A stretch of DNA of 64,000 nucleotides from Terriglobia bacterium. Lineage in GTDB: Bacteria > Acidobacteriota > Terriglobia > Bryobacterales > Bryobacteraceae. The translations under genes were made by a program, and so were the position numbers. The notes below the pieces were generated by a model. The model did no database searches. It was not told the DNA's origin and saw nothing but the letters and a program-made list of their open reading frames with translations. The stretch is taken from positions 1 to 64,000 of the forward strand of contig JAIQFS010000026.1 of NCBI GenBank assembly GCA_020073145.1. Reading direction: 5' to 3'. Position 1 is the first letter of the stretch. Every line of letters begins with the position of its first letter. Shown here one piece after another: positions 35,095 to 44,226 of the stretch.

Positions 35095-36795
35095 CTATCG
35101 GTCCGGCCTCCGATAGAACAAAAGGATGCCGCCTCCGACATGCTCTTCGGGCTGCATCCGTTCGGGCCAGAATTGAAAGCCGGGGTCATAGACGTAGCGC
35201 GCATCGCCCCACAACCCCAACTTCATCGGCGTCAGGCTCACCGCATTCCAACCCGGATGCGGCCCTTGCAGATCGAGCGGGCGGATGGGGGGGAATCCAA
35301 GCAATTTGGGAAGGTCGCCCGGCGCATATTGGTTGAAGTAGACTTCTTGGGCGCCTAGCTCCTTTAATCGCGCAGCCAGTTTCTTCACGTCCTGCCCCCA
35401 ATCGAGGTCGGAATCCACCAAATAATCTTGCGGCCGGCTGCCGGCAATCGGGTTGAAATAAGCAAGATAATTCGGATATGCCGCCAAAGAGATCGGCAGC
35501 AAGGACAAAAGGACCGCTCCGACCGCGCACCATACCAGTCCTTTGTTTTTCCAGCGCCGCAGCGCCCAGACCGCTGCGCACCCTCCCGCCACCGCAAACC
35601 CCACAAAGACCGGCAGGACATGCCGCGTGCCAATCCGGATATTGCTGAAAAACGATGAGAAAATCAGAATTCCTAGGACCGTGCTGGTCATCATCCAGCC
35701 ACGCATTCCATAGATCTTCCGGGAAAACAAAAGGACGAGGCCTCCCAAACCCAATACCAGAATGGGAATCGGCGTCTTTACGCCCAGCGCGACCGCATAG
35801 AATTCAGGCCAGCCGACCATGTTTACAGCGCCCATCATATAGGTCAGGTGACCGTCCGCGTCGTGCTGCCGTACCAGGTCCAGTCCGCTGAACAATTCCG
35901 GCGCCGGTGCGCGGAAGGAGAACAGGGTGGTGTGCCCAAAGGAGAAGAGGTAGCCTGCCCAGATCACCAGAGCTCCCAGAGCGACCGAGAGCAGGAATTG
36001 CGCGCCCCGTTCCCATACCCGCGAAAGGATGCGTCCCGGAGCAGGGCGCTCGAACACAAGCCAGGTCAAGAGCCCGACCGCCGCGATCGACGGCAGAAAT
36101 GCCAGGGTCGAGAACTTGGACAGCACCGCCAGGCCCGTCGATGCGCCGAAAGCCAGCGCCCGCCACACCACCGGTTCCTCCAGCCAGCGCCATCCAGCGT
36201 AGACGGCGAGGAGTAGCATCGCCGTCAAGCCCATATCGGTGGTGGCCAGTCCGGAGTGGGCCACGATGGGCGGCGTCATGCTGAACAGAAAGACCGCGAC
36301 CACCGCGGCAACGGCGCTCCCCGAGATCCAGCGCGCGCTCGAGAAGACGACCCAGCACCCAATCCAGAAAAACGGAAGGATCCCCGCACGCGCCAGGGCC
36401 AGGGTCCGCGAATTCAACGCGCCTCCCCCGTCAGACAGGATCGCCAGACCTTCGTCAAGGAAAGACTTCCGTTGCCAGTTGTGTGCACCGGACAAACTCG
36501 GCAACAATCCGACCGCCAAGCGGGTGAGGGGAGGATGTTCGGTGTTATAGGTGTACGTGTGTTTTTGCACCAATTCCACACCGCTGGCAATGTGCCCGGG
36601 TTCGTCCCAGGTATAACTGAATGTCGTATAAGTGGACGCGATGAGAACGCTTGCGAGGAGGGCGAAACCGACGGAGAGCCCGGCTGCATATCGCTCGACC
36701 CATTTCTCGACGCCGCCCCAATACCCGAGGGTAGGGGGAGAGGCAATCGCCGCTGGGCTAGGCTTGCGCAAGTCCCGTCTAGCGCGTTTGCTCAT
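35095..36795 (-). CDS. GT39-like polytopic membrane glycosyltransferase
   Basis: A 566-residue integral membrane protein with about 11-13 hydrophobic helices. The first outer loop holds the acidic pair and histidine YTWDEPGHIASGVELV, followed by NTEHPPLTR, the layout of ArnT/PMT-type (GT39) enzymes that use polyprenyl-phosphate sugars. The C-terminal part is a soluble domain (QDYLVDSDLDWGQDVKKLAARL...) typical of long members. Acceptor unknown. It lies 46 bp after another polytopic gene on the same strand, downstream of zwf-opcA-pgl. Confidence 0.82.
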   Translation of the reverse strand: MSKRARRDLRKPSPAAIASPPTLGYWGGVEKWVERYAAGLSVGFALLASVLIASTYTTFSYTWDEPGHIASGVELVQKHTYTYNTEHPPLTRLAVGLLPSLSGAHNWQRKSFLDEGLAILSDGGGALNSRTLALARAGILPFFWIGCWVVFSSARWISGSAVAAVVAVFLFSMTPPIVAHSGLATTDMGLTAMLLLAVYAGWRWLEEPVVWRALAFGASTGLAVLSKFSTLAFLPSIAAVGLLTWLVFERPAPGRILSRVWERGAQFLLSVALGALVIWAGYLFSFGHTTLFSFRAPAPELFSGLDLVRQHDADGHLTYMMGAVNMVGWPEFYAVALGVKTPIPILVLGLGGLVLLFSRKIYGMRGWMMTSTVLGILIFSSFFSNIRIGTRHVLPVFVGFAVAGGCAAVWALRRWKNKGLVWCAVGAVLLSLLPISLAAYPNYLAYFNPIAGSRPQDYLVDSDLDWGQDVKKLAARLKELGAQEVYFNQYAPGDLPKLLGFPPIRPLDLQGPHPGWNAVSLTPMKLGLWGDARYVYDPGFQFWPERMQPEEHVGGGILLFYRRPDR

Positions 36796-36841
36796 GATTC
36801 GTTAATCCCCGGTCCATCTGCTAATGGCACTCATCGCGGCC

Positions 36842-38215
36842 TCAGTATGTCTTGATTCGGTACTCTTGCAACTTCTTCGCCGCAGCCGGAACTCCACCGG
36901 TCAGAGCCGCCGTGACAATGACATATGGCTCCCAAACAACGCCGCCTCGAGCCGTGCGCACAATCGGATTGTCGGCCCAGTCCCAGAGCCGTCCGGGGAC
37001 GGAGTCCACGCTGATGGGCCGCTGGTCCCACCGGCCCTTCGGATAGCAATAGACTCCGAGCGCCTGGACCAGGCAGCCAAACACCGCGGCCGCGACGAAC
37101 AGAATCCGGAGACCTCGCGGCTGCAGCGCCGCCACTCCCATGCCCATGAGGATCACCAGACAGACGGTGATTTCCGTGAGCAGCCTCGGACCCCACGAGA
37201 ACCCGCCCCACCAGGAATACCATTTCGCAATCGTCGAAATATGAAGGACGGGAAAGATGACGCAGGCTGTCAGCAGAGAGCGGTGCTTGTGGCGCGCCTC
37301 CCGGGCCGCCGGCAGCCACACAGCCGCCGCAAACAAGGCGACTGGAGTATACACCAGCAACCCGCGCCCCGGACTGAAAAGCAATCCTGCGATACTCTGT
37401 GCGAAATTGCCGTCAAAGCGCAACGCGTACCCGCCGGCCACTCTCCCGAAGGCCATCCAGTTGTAGAGTTCTACCGGCCCCGCGGCGATGATCACTGGAA
37501 GAATCAACCGCGAGTAATCCCGAATCGTGGCCCGGCCAATCCAGAGCGCCGCAGCGAGGGCTGGCAGTAGCCACAAGTTGGTGGGACGGACCGCGAGCGC
37601 GATACCGGCGCCCGCGCCGCACAGCCACAACCAGCGATTCCCGGCGGCCTCCGTCTCCCACCGCGCCAAACCGTATAAGGAAGCGACAATCGCGACCTGC
37701 CCAAAGGTGTGCTGCCAGAGCGCCTGACTCGAAGTGGACCAGGTCGTGGTTCCCAGAGCAAACACGAGTGTCAAGCCCCAAGCCCATCGGCGCGGAGCCA
37801 GCCTCTCCAGGAGGAGCAACGTCCAGATCGCCGCACCAGCCGCCAAGATTACGGCCATAAACTTCTCCGTGATCCTGGCGAGCGCCAAAAGCGTTTCGGG
37901 CGATTGTCTTGCGGCTGCGGGAAAGGCCAGTACCGGAACATACAGCGGAGTGATCAGCACCGGTCCGGCGACGGGATAGGCACTGTACCAATGGCCTCGG
38001 GATTTCTCAATGAGAGACGGGCTGTACCACAAGTGGCTCCACATCCAAGGGCCGAACCGGTCGAGAGCCAGGGAGTGATCGAAGAGAATCGAGTACGGAA
38101 TCAGTGCCGCGGGAAGCGAATCGCCCGCCGCGATAGGCCGCAGGTTGGAGTGATAAATAACCGACAGCGCTCCGAACAGCAGAACATACGGTTTGGCTCT
38201 TCGAATGGCGGACAC
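36842..38215 (-). CDS. Polytopic membrane protein, probable glycosyltransferase
   Basis: About 457 residues from the GTG at 38215, which sits six bases after the pgl stop. The upstream part of the same open frame is out-of-frame pgl sequence and is excluded. About ten to twelve membrane helices are visible (VLLFGALSVIYHS, FMAVILAAGAAIWTLLLLERL, LWLCGAGAGIALAVRPTNLWLLP). The conserved-looking ALWQHTFGQ and AVRPTNLW stretches are common in predicted GT-C type proteins. Precise function unknown. It is probably co-transcribed with zwf-opcA-pgl and the next GT39-like gene. Confidence 0.72.
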   Translation of the reverse strand: MSAIRRAKPYVLLFGALSVIYHSNLRPIAAGDSLPAALIPYSILFDHSLALDRFGPWMWSHLWYSPSLIEKSRGHWYSAYPVAGPVLITPLYVPVLAFPAAARQSPETLLALARITEKFMAVILAAGAAIWTLLLLERLAPRRWAWGLTLVFALGTTTWSTSSQALWQHTFGQVAIVASLYGLARWETEAAGNRWLWLCGAGAGIALAVRPTNLWLLPALAAALWIGRATIRDYSRLILPVIIAAGPVELYNWMAFGRVAGGYALRFDGNFAQSIAGLLFSPGRGLLVYTPVALFAAAVWLPAAREARHKHRSLLTACVIFPVLHISTIAKWYSWWGGFSWGPRLLTEITVCLVILMGMGVAALQPRGLRILFVAAAVFGCLVQALGVYCYPKGRWDQRPISVDSVPGRLWDWADNPIVRTARGGVVWEPYVIVTAALTGGVPAAAKKLQEYRIKTY

Positions 38216-38220
38216 GATCT

Positions 38221-38937
38221 CTATTCCAACAGACCCGCCGCGGCTTCGTCCAGGAACCATTCCGCTCCCAGGCCCGCCAGTTGAGCCGGGTATGTCTTCG
38301 GCTCGCGCGGCCCGTGAAACACCGCGCGTACCGCTTCCGCCTTGTCCGCTCCACTGACCAGATAGAGGACGTGGCGCGCCGCCAGTAATGGGCCGGGCAA
38401 CAGCGTGACCCGCCACTGGTTGAACTGCGGCGCGAACACGGCGGCGGCAATGCCTTCGCGGTCGTCGATCAGCGGCTCCCCGGGGAACAGGCTGGCGGTG
38501 TGCGCATCCGGACCGATCCCGCACTCCAGCACGTCGAAGCGCGGCATCTCGCCCGGATCCAGCCCGAAGTAGCGGCGGATCTCTTCCGTATACAGGTGCG
38601 CCGCTTCCTTGGGCGCAATCTCCCCTAGGATCCGGTGGACGTTGCGCTCGGGAATGTGCACCGCGGAAAGCAGCCAGTCTTTGGTGAGTTTGTAATTGCT
38701 GGCGGGGTCGGTGGGCGGAACTGAGCGCTCGTCCACCCAGAACAAATGTACGCGATTCCAATCCAGGCGCAGCGGCGCCAGCCTCTCAAACAGGATTCGA
38801 GGCGTGTTCCCTCCGGAGACCGCAAAACTGGCCAAATTCCCAGCTTCGAGCACCGCCTCCAACAAAGCAGCCACACGCCGCGCGCACGCTTCCGCGGCCG
38901 ACTGCGCGTCCGGAAAGGTATGCCGCTGAGCGCTCAT
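38221..38937 (-). CDS. pgl: 6-Phosphogluconolactonase
   Basis: A 238-residue cytoplasmic enzyme of the DevB/Pgl type that hydrolyses 6-phosphogluconolactone. Family motifs include FAVSGGNTPRILFERL, VHLFWVDERSVPPTDPASNY and the FDVLECGIGPDAHTASLFPG stretch. In most relatives the last reads LLGMGPDGHTASLFPG, so Gly-Pro-Asp-Ala-His is a slight variant. It overlaps the opcA stop (ATGA) and completes zwf-opcA-pgl of the oxidative pentose phosphate pathway. Confidence 0.94.
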   Translation of the reverse strand: MSAQRHTFPDAQSAAEACARRVAALLEAVLEAGNLASFAVSGGNTPRILFERLAPLRLDWNRVHLFWVDERSVPPTDPASNYKLTKDWLLSAVHIPERNVHRILGEIAPKEAAHLYTEEIRRYFGLDPGEMPRFDVLECGIGPDAHTASLFPGEPLIDDREGIAAAVFAPQFNQWRVTLLPGPLLAARHVLYLVSGADKAEAVRAVFHGPREPKTYPAQLAGLGAEWFLDEAAAGLLE

Positions 38938-39905
38938 AACCGGGCCGCCAAAGCCAAGACCCGTTCCAACACGGCATCGCGCCGGAGGATTCCCAGTTCT
39001 TCCCGCAGGAGCAGGTAGTCCGTCGGCAAGGGAAGACCGGTGCAGTGGGACAGCCCGTCGACGGTGGTGACCAGCCGATCGCCCCTGCGAGCTAGTTCCA
39101 CTTGGAAGCTACCGCCTCCTAACTCCACCGACGGGGCATCGCCTTTTTCCAGCAAGAGCTCTACCCGGACACCGGCACTTGCCAGCGCATCCACCACCCA
39201 CGCCCCCAGATAGCGCCCCGTGGCCGCTCTGCCAGCTTCCTCGTAACGCACGCGAACACGCGAGATCTCGGGCAGACGGGCAGCGTTGCGCCCGTTCTCG
39301 AAGACTTGGGAAACCATTTCGCGCCAGCGCGTCAGATGAGTCCAGGAAAAATCACCGATGGCGAAGCCGCGGGCCGCTACCTCCGCCAACCGCTGGAGAG
39401 CCGCCTTCGGGTCCCCCCAAGAGCCGCTATCCACCACCACTTTGCTGGCGGTGGCCGCGAATCGCCAAAACTCCGGCTGCGCCGCCACGCGCCCGCTGCG
39501 GCACCACACGATCAATGGCAAGTCAGGCGCGGCCACGGGCGCCACCACCGAAGCCACGTCATCCAGCGACGCATCCGAAGCCATGATTTCGATCTGCTCG
39601 CAGCAAATCTGTCGCCGCTGCCCGAACGGCATCCAGCATTGCGCAAACACGCGTCCCGTCAGTTCGCGCCCGCCTCGACGCCGGAGCCGCACCAGGATCG
39701 TGCGGGCCGGATGTTCCGGCATCAGGGCGGCGATGGTTTCCCCGATCGCCGATCCATCGTCTTCTTCTTCGGCAACCACTACCAAGGTCATGGTGCAGGC
39801 ACGCAATACACCCATGCCGCTTTCCGCCTGTCCCTGCTTGCCCAGCGTGACCCACAGGTCGGCCATCTCCCGCAGGAGGGTCCCCGGAGCCAAGGTCGTA
39901 GCCAT
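38934..39905 (-). CDS. opcA: Glucose-6-phosphate dehydrogenase assembly protein OpcA
   Basis: 323 residues from the ATG at 39905, which overlaps the zwf stop (TGATG); a longer open frame upstream is zwf read in another frame. The family is recognised from its position between zwf and pgl and from RACTMTLVVVAEEE, HPARTILV near residue 65, PDLPLIVWCRSG and the C-terminal region. OpcA activates G6PDH in cyanobacteria and actinobacteria. Here it probably serves the adjacent zwf product. Confidence 0.85.
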   Translation of the reverse strand: MATTLAPGTLLREMADLWVTLGKQGQAESGMGVLRACTMTLVVVAEEEDDGSAIGETIAALMPEHPARTILVRLRRRGGRELTGRVFAQCWMPFGQRRQICCEQIEIMASDASLDDVASVVAPVAAPDLPLIVWCRSGRVAAQPEFWRFAATASKVVVDSGSWGDPKAALQRLAEVAARGFAIGDFSWTHLTRWREMVSQVFENGRNAARLPEISRVRVRYEEAGRAATGRYLGAWVVDALASAGVRVELLLEKGDAPSVELGGGSFQVELARRGDRLVTTVDGLSHCTGLPLPTDYLLLREELGILRRDAVLERVLALAARL

Positions 39906-41425
39906 CAGGGCTTCCTCCACGCGTGCCCGCGTCGCGCCAGCATCGCATCCGACGCCGCCGGCCCCCACGTTCCGGCGGCATAATTCGGAAAATCGGACTG
40001 GGTTTCCCGCCACACGTTCTGAATCGGCTCCACCGCCGCCCAACTCGCTTCCACCATGTCCTGCCGCGTGTACAGCGTGGCATCCCCGATCAGCGCGTCC
40101 AACAGCAGAGTCTCATACGCCGACGGCGACCGCTCTCCGAAACTCGATCCATAGTTGAAATCCATCGACACTGGCCGCAGCTTCATCCCCGTTCCAGGCC
40201 GCTTGGAAAGAAACTTGAGCGAGATCCCTTCTTCCGGCTGAATCCGCACGATCAGCAGATTGGGCCCCGTATCGCCGGTATCGCCATCGAAAATCGCCAG
40301 CGGGGCTGCGTTGAATTGAATGGCGATCTCCGTCACGCGCTTGGGCAGCCGCTTGCCCGACCGGATGTAGAACGGCACTCCCGCCCAGCGCCAGTTCTCG
40401 ACAAACACCGTGACCGCCGCGTAGGTGTTGGTCTGCGACTGCGGATCAACGCCGGATTCCTGACGGAAGCCCGGCACGTCGGCGCCACCGATGCGGGCCG
40501 GCCCGTACTGACCCGGCGTCGTGCTCGCGCGGATTTCATCAGCCGCCATCGCCTTAATCGAGCGGAGCAACTTCGACCGCTCGTCGCGCACCGAGTTGGC
40601 CCGGAAGCTCGCGCTCGGCTCCATGGCAATGGTGGCCATTACCTGCAGCAGATGGTTCTGGATCATGTCGGCCAGCGCGCCCGCTTCCTGGTAGTAGGCG
40701 CCGCGCCCTTCGACCCCAATCGACTCGGCCGCCGTGATCTGCACGTGGTTGATGTACCTCCGGTTCCATAAGGGCTCGAAAATACCGTTGCCGAACCGAA
40801 ACGCCAGAATGTTTTGGACCGTTTCCTTCCCCAGGTAATGATCGATGCGGTAAACCTGGCTTTCGTCAAAGACTTTGTGCAACTGATCACTCAGTGCGCG
40901 CGCGCTGGCCAGGTCGTGGCCAAAGGGCTTCTCCACGATCAGCCGCTGCCAGCCGTTTCCCCGCCCCAACCCGGCGCTGCCGAGACCCAAAGCCGCCGTG
41001 GCGTACTGGCTCGGCTGCGTCGACAGGTAAAACAGCACATTGCCGCCGGTGCTGCGACTGTTTTCGATCTCCGCCAGCTTCCGCCCCAGACGCTGATACA
41101 GCTCCGAATCGTTGACGTCGCCGGCCACATAGAAAAGCCCGCGGGCGAAGCCTTCCCAAACGTCGGGCGCAAATTCCGTGTCTTCGGAGAAGCTTTGGAC
41201 CGCTTCCTGCATTTTTTCGCGGAACTGCTCATCGCTCATCGGCGTGCGGGAGATGCCCACCACGGCGAATCCCGCCGACAACCGACGGTCATAGGCCAGC
41301 CGATAGAGCGCGGGAATGAGTTTACGTTTGGTGAGGTCGCCGTTGGCCCCGAAGATCACTACCGCGCACTCCGGCACGCGCCGCTCAAACCGCAAGGGAT
41401 CCTCAAACGGGTTGACAGGGGCCAT
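39905..41425 (-). CDS. zwf: Glucose-6-phosphate 1-dehydrogenase
   Basis: 506 residues from the ATG at 41425; a TTG three codons earlier is possible. It oxidises glucose-6-phosphate to the lactone with NADP. The coenzyme loop is VIFGANGDLTKRKLIPALY, the catalytic site is RIDHYLGKETVQNILAFRFGN, and EKPFGHDLASARAL is the conserved lysine motif. First gene of zwf-opcA-pgl, whose overlaps imply one transcript that probably continues into the membrane glycosyltransferase genes. Confidence 0.96.
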   Translation of the reverse strand: MAPVNPFEDPLRFERRVPECAVVIFGANGDLTKRKLIPALYRLAYDRRLSAGFAVVGISRTPMSDEQFREKMQEAVQSFSEDTEFAPDVWEGFARGLFYVAGDVNDSELYQRLGRKLAEIENSRSTGGNVLFYLSTQPSQYATAALGLGSAGLGRGNGWQRLIVEKPFGHDLASARALSDQLHKVFDESQVYRIDHYLGKETVQNILAFRFGNGIFEPLWNRRYINHVQITAAESIGVEGRGAYYQEAGALADMIQNHLLQVMATIAMEPSASFRANSVRDERSKLLRSIKAMAADEIRASTTPGQYGPARIGGADVPGFRQESGVDPQSQTNTYAAVTVFVENWRWAGVPFYIRSGKRLPKRVTEIAIQFNAAPLAIFDGDTGDTGPNLLIVRIQPEEGISLKFLSKRPGTGMKLRPVSMDFNYGSSFGERSPSAYETLLLDALIGDATLYTRQDMVEASWAAVEPIQNVWRETQSDFPNYAAGTWGPAASDAMLARRGHAWRKP

Positions 41426-41458
41426 TGAGACCAAAGTAGCACGCTGGACAAAGTCTGC

Positions 41459-41496
41459 TCGCCCAGGTTCGGTCGCCCAGGTGTCGGTCGCCCAGG
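41459..41496. repeat. Three direct copies of TCGCCCAGG
   Basis: TCGCCCAGG occurs at 41459, 41473 and 41488, spaced 14 and 15 bp, in the zwf-xseB divergent intergenic region. The spacing is more than one helical turn (10.5 bp). The copies could be regulator sites or a small tandem duplication. Confidence 0.6.
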
Positions 41497-41518
41497 AAGC
41501 AGCGCCCGGTCACCTTGT

Positions 41519-41524
41519 TAGAAT
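41519..41524 (+). promoter_or_regulatory. Extended -10 box giving a leaderless xseB mRNA
   Basis: TAGAAT preceded by TGT (an extended -10 TGN motif) ends six bases before the xseB ATG at 41531. Transcription would then start at or next to the ATG. No Shine-Dalgarno is present, which agrees with a leaderless message. No -35 is evident. Confidence 0.4.
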
Positions 41525-41530
41525 ACGTCC

Positions 41531-41791
41531 ATGGCGGAAAACGCACCGGAGGCCAAGCCGGCTGAGTCGTTCGAGAGCTCCCTGGACGAGTTGGAACGGG
41601 TTGTGAAACAGCTCGAGGCCGGTGATCTTCCCCTGGAGAAATCGCTCGCACTCTTCGAACGCGGCGTGGGCCTGAGCGATACCTGCCGCAAGCAGCTCGA
41701 AGAGGCCGAAACCCGCGTCGAGATTCTCATCCGCAAGGAAGGCAAGATCCAGCCCGAGCCCTTTCGCCCGGAAAAGAACGACAAGCCATGA
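41531..41791 (+). CDS. xseB: Exodeoxyribonuclease VII small subunit
   Basis: An 86-residue cytoplasmic protein of normal length. It folds as a helical hairpin: FESSLDELERVVKQLEAGDLPLEKSLALFERGVGL is the family core (residues 13-47), followed by EEAETRVEILIRKEG. With XseA it degrades single-stranded DNA. xseA is not in the window. The gene heads a chain with ispA, tlyA, nadK and a symporter, linked by overlapping stop/start codons. Confidence 0.93.
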   Translation: MAENAPEAKPAESFESSLDELERVVKQLEAGDLPLEKSLALFERGVGLSDTCRKQLEEAETRVEILIRKEGKIQPEPFRPEKNDKP

Positions 41792-42657
41792 ACCTGCGCG
41801 AATATCAGCAGCAGGTGGATGTGGAGCTCGACCGCCTGGTGCCTCCGGAAGCCACGCCGCCCGAGACCATCCACCGCGCCATGCGCTACAGCTTGTTTGC
41901 CGGCGGCAAGCGCATCCGGCCGATCCTGTGTCTGGAAGGCGCGCGCGCGGTGGCCGATGGCACCCCAGGGGTGGTGGCCGCCGCCTGTTCGCTCGAATTA
42001 ATCCACACCTACTCGCTCATTCACGATGATCTGCCGGCCCTCGATAACGACGACTACCGCCGCGGCAAGCTGACTAACCATAAGGTCTTTGGCGATGCCA
42101 TGGCCATTTTGGCCGGGGATGCCCTGCTCACGCTCGCCTTTCAGGTACTGGCCCAACTGGATTTGCCCGCCGACCGCAAGGTGCGGCTGGTCGAGGAACT
42201 GGCGAACGCCGCGGGAACGGTGGGCGGCATGATCGGCGGCCAGGTGGCCGATCTGGAAGGCGAAGGCAAACCGCCGGACGCGGCGCTACTCGAAACCATC
42301 CATCGCGCCAAGACCGGGGCCTTGTTGCGCGCCAGCTTGCGGATGGGGGCCCTCTGTGCCGGAGCCGATGCCGCACAATTTGACGCGCTCTCTTGCTACG
42401 GCGAGCACATCGGCCTGGCCTTCCAGATTGTGGATGACATTCTGGACGTGGAGGAGTCCTCCGAGCACTTGGGCAAGACCGCCGGCAAAGACGCCCAGCA
42501 GCACAAGATCACCTTCCCCGCCGTCTATGGTCTGGAGGCCTCGCGCCGCATGGCGGAAGAGGAAATCGCGCGCGCCCACCAGGTCCTCGCAGCATTCGGA
42601 ACGCGCGCCGCCGGCCTCCATGAGCTCGCCGATCTGATCGTCCGCCGCAAGTCATGA
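41788..42657 (+). CDS. ispA: Polyprenyl (farnesyl or geranylgeranyl) diphosphate synthase
   Basis: A 289-residue prenyltransferase that condenses isopentenyl diphosphate with allylic diphosphates. The first Asp-rich motif is DDLPALDNDD (D80, D81, D86) and the second is VDDILDVEES near residue 215. GGKRIRP near residue 40 and GGMIGGQVADL are further hallmarks. The bulky residues before the first motif suggest a short chain (C15), but product length is not certain. It overlaps xseB and tlyA by ATGA. Confidence 0.93.
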   Translation: MNLREYQQQVDVELDRLVPPEATPPETIHRAMRYSLFAGGKRIRPILCLEGARAVADGTPGVVAAACSLELIHTYSLIHDDLPALDNDDYRRGKLTNHKVFGDAMAILAGDALLTLAFQVLAQLDLPADRKVRLVEELANAAGTVGGMIGGQVADLEGEGKPPDAALLETIHRAKTGALLRASLRMGALCAGADAAQFDALSCYGEHIGLAFQIVDDILDVEESSEHLGKTAGKDAQQHKITFPAVYGLEASRRMAEEEIARAHQVLAAFGTRAAGLHELADLIVRRKS

Positions 42658-43376
42658 AGGTGCGTCTCGACCGCCTGCTGGTGGAGCGCGGACTGGCGGA
42701 GTCGCGTGAGAAAGCGCAAGCGCTCATCATGGCCGGGGAAGTGCTGCTCGACGGGCAGAAGGCGGCCAAACCCGGCCAGTCGGTGGCCGCCGATGCCGCC
42801 CTCGAAGTGCTGGCGCGGCCGCCCTACGTCAGCCGCGGCGGGTTCAAGCTCGCCGCCGCCCTGAGTCACTTTTCCATCGATGTCACCGGCCGGGTCTGCC
42901 TGGATATCGGCGCGTCGACCGGCGGTTTCACCGACGTCCTGCTACAGGCGGGCGCCTCCCGCGTCCACGCCGTGGATGTGGGCAGCGGGCAGATCGCCTG
43001 GTCGCTGCGTACCGACCCGCGCGTCATCCTGCACGAAAATCGGAACGCGCGCGAACTCCAGCTCGCCGACATCGGAGAGCGGGTCTGGCTGATCGTCTGC
43101 GACGTCAGCTTCATCTCCGTCACCCTCATCCTGCCGGCGGCGGTGCCGCTGCTCCAACCCGGCGGACAAATGGTTATACTGATCAAGCCGCAATTTGAAG
43201 TTGGCAAAGGGCAGGTCGGCAAGGGCGGGATCGTTCGCGAACCGCACCTCCACCAGGCCGCGTGCGACCGCGTGGAAGGCGCGGTACAGGCCTTTGGGTA
43301 CACAACCAGCATGATGGACAGCCCGATCCTCGGCGCCGAAGGGAACAAGGAATTCCTGCTTTATGCCCATTCTTAG
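42654..43376 (+). CDS. tlyA: TlyA-family rRNA 2'-O-methyltransferase
   Basis: A 240-residue protein with an N-terminal S4 RNA-binding domain (1-60: VRLDRLLVERGLAESREKAQALI) and an FtsJ/RrmJ-type methyltransferase domain (about 60-240: YVSRGGFKLAAAL, VCLDIGASTGGFTDVLLQ, SAM site; later KPQFEVGKGQVGKGGIVRE). TlyA proteins methylate 16S/23S rRNA riboses, and some are also called haemolysins. Its end overlaps nadK by 14 bases. Confidence 0.92.
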   Translation: MKVRLDRLLVERGLAESREKAQALIMAGEVLLDGQKAAKPGQSVAADAALEVLARPPYVSRGGFKLAAALSHFSIDVTGRVCLDIGASTGGFTDVLLQAGASRVHAVDVGSGQIAWSLRTDPRVILHENRNARELQLADIGERVWLIVCDVSFISVTLILPAAVPLLQPGGQMVILIKPQFEVGKGQVGKGGIVREPHLHQAACDRVEGAVQAFGYTTSMMDSPILGAEGNKEFLLYAHS

Positions 43377-44226
43377 AACCGCCGGGATCATCTCCAAGCC
43401 CGGCGCACGGGCGGCTCACCAGTTGGTGCCGGAGTTGCTCACGTGGCTGCACCAGCGCGGCATCGAAGTCCGCTGCGATGAGGAAACCGCCGCCTATACC
43501 AGCGGCGTGGCCGGCATGCCGCGGGACGCGGTTCCGGAAAACTGCGATCTCGTCATTGTGCTCGGCGGGGACGGCACTCTCCTCTCGGCCGCCCGAGCTA
43601 TCGGCAAGCGCGAGATCCCGCTTTTCCCGGTCAACCTCGGCGGCCTCGGCTTTCTCACCGCCATCACGATCGACGAGGTCTTCCCCGAATTGCAGCGTGC
43701 TCTGCAGGGCGAGCACCGCGTGGCCAAGCGAAAACTGCTGAACACGGAAGTCTTGCGCGACGGCGCCGTGGTGGCCACCTATGACGCGCTCAACGACGCG
43801 GTCCTCACCAAGGCCTCCATTGCCCGCATGATCGACCTGCAAGCCCACGTCGACGATCAGTTCGTCGCCGACTATAAAGCCGACGGACTCATCATCTGCA
43901 CCCCCACGGGATCTACCGCTTATTCGCTGGCCGCCGGCGGTCCGATTATCTTTCCCTCCGTGCCGGCGATTTGCATGACCCCCATCTGCCCGCACATGCT
44001 GACCAACCGCCCGGTCCTGGTGCCCGAAACCAGCGTGATCCGGGTCGCGTCGCACTCTCCCGACGAGAGCGTGTTTCTCACCATCGACGGTCAGATCGGC
44101 GCCCCCATTCGGGAAAACGACACCATCGTGTGCCGCAGCTCACAGTTCTCGCTTCACTTGGTTCGCCCGCCGCGCATGATGTTCTTCGACGTCCTTCGCC
44201 AGAAGCTCAAGTGGGGCGAGCGGTGA
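43363..44226 (+). CDS. nadK: NAD kinase
   Basis: A 287-residue cytoplasmic enzyme that phosphorylates NAD to NADP. GGDGT is present in VLGGDGTLLSAARAI, followed by VNLGGLGFLTAI and the substrate-binding PTGSTAYSLAAGGPII. The length is normal. It overlaps tlyA by 14 bases and the symporter start by GTGA. It ends 1.2 kb before the end of this transcription chain. Confidence 0.95.
   Translation: MPILRTAGIISKPGARAAHQLVPELLTWLHQRGIEVRCDEETAAYTSGVAGMPRDAVPENCDLVIVLGGDGTLLSAARAIGKREIPLFPVNLGGLGFLTAITIDEVFPELQRALQGEHRVAKRKLLNTEVLRDGAVVATYDALNDAVLTKASIARMIDLQAHVDDQFVADYKADGLIICTPTGSTAYSLAAGGPIIFPSVPAICMTPICPHMLTNRPVLVPETSVIRVASHSPDESVFLTIDGQIGAPIRENDTIVCRSSQFSLHLVRPPRMMFFDVLRQKLKWGER

Noticed and set aside
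38216-38761. Extended N-terminus of the membrane protein ending at 36842
   Set aside because: This part is pgl read out of frame, full of Arg and Pro. The GTG at 38215 after the pgl stop is preferred.
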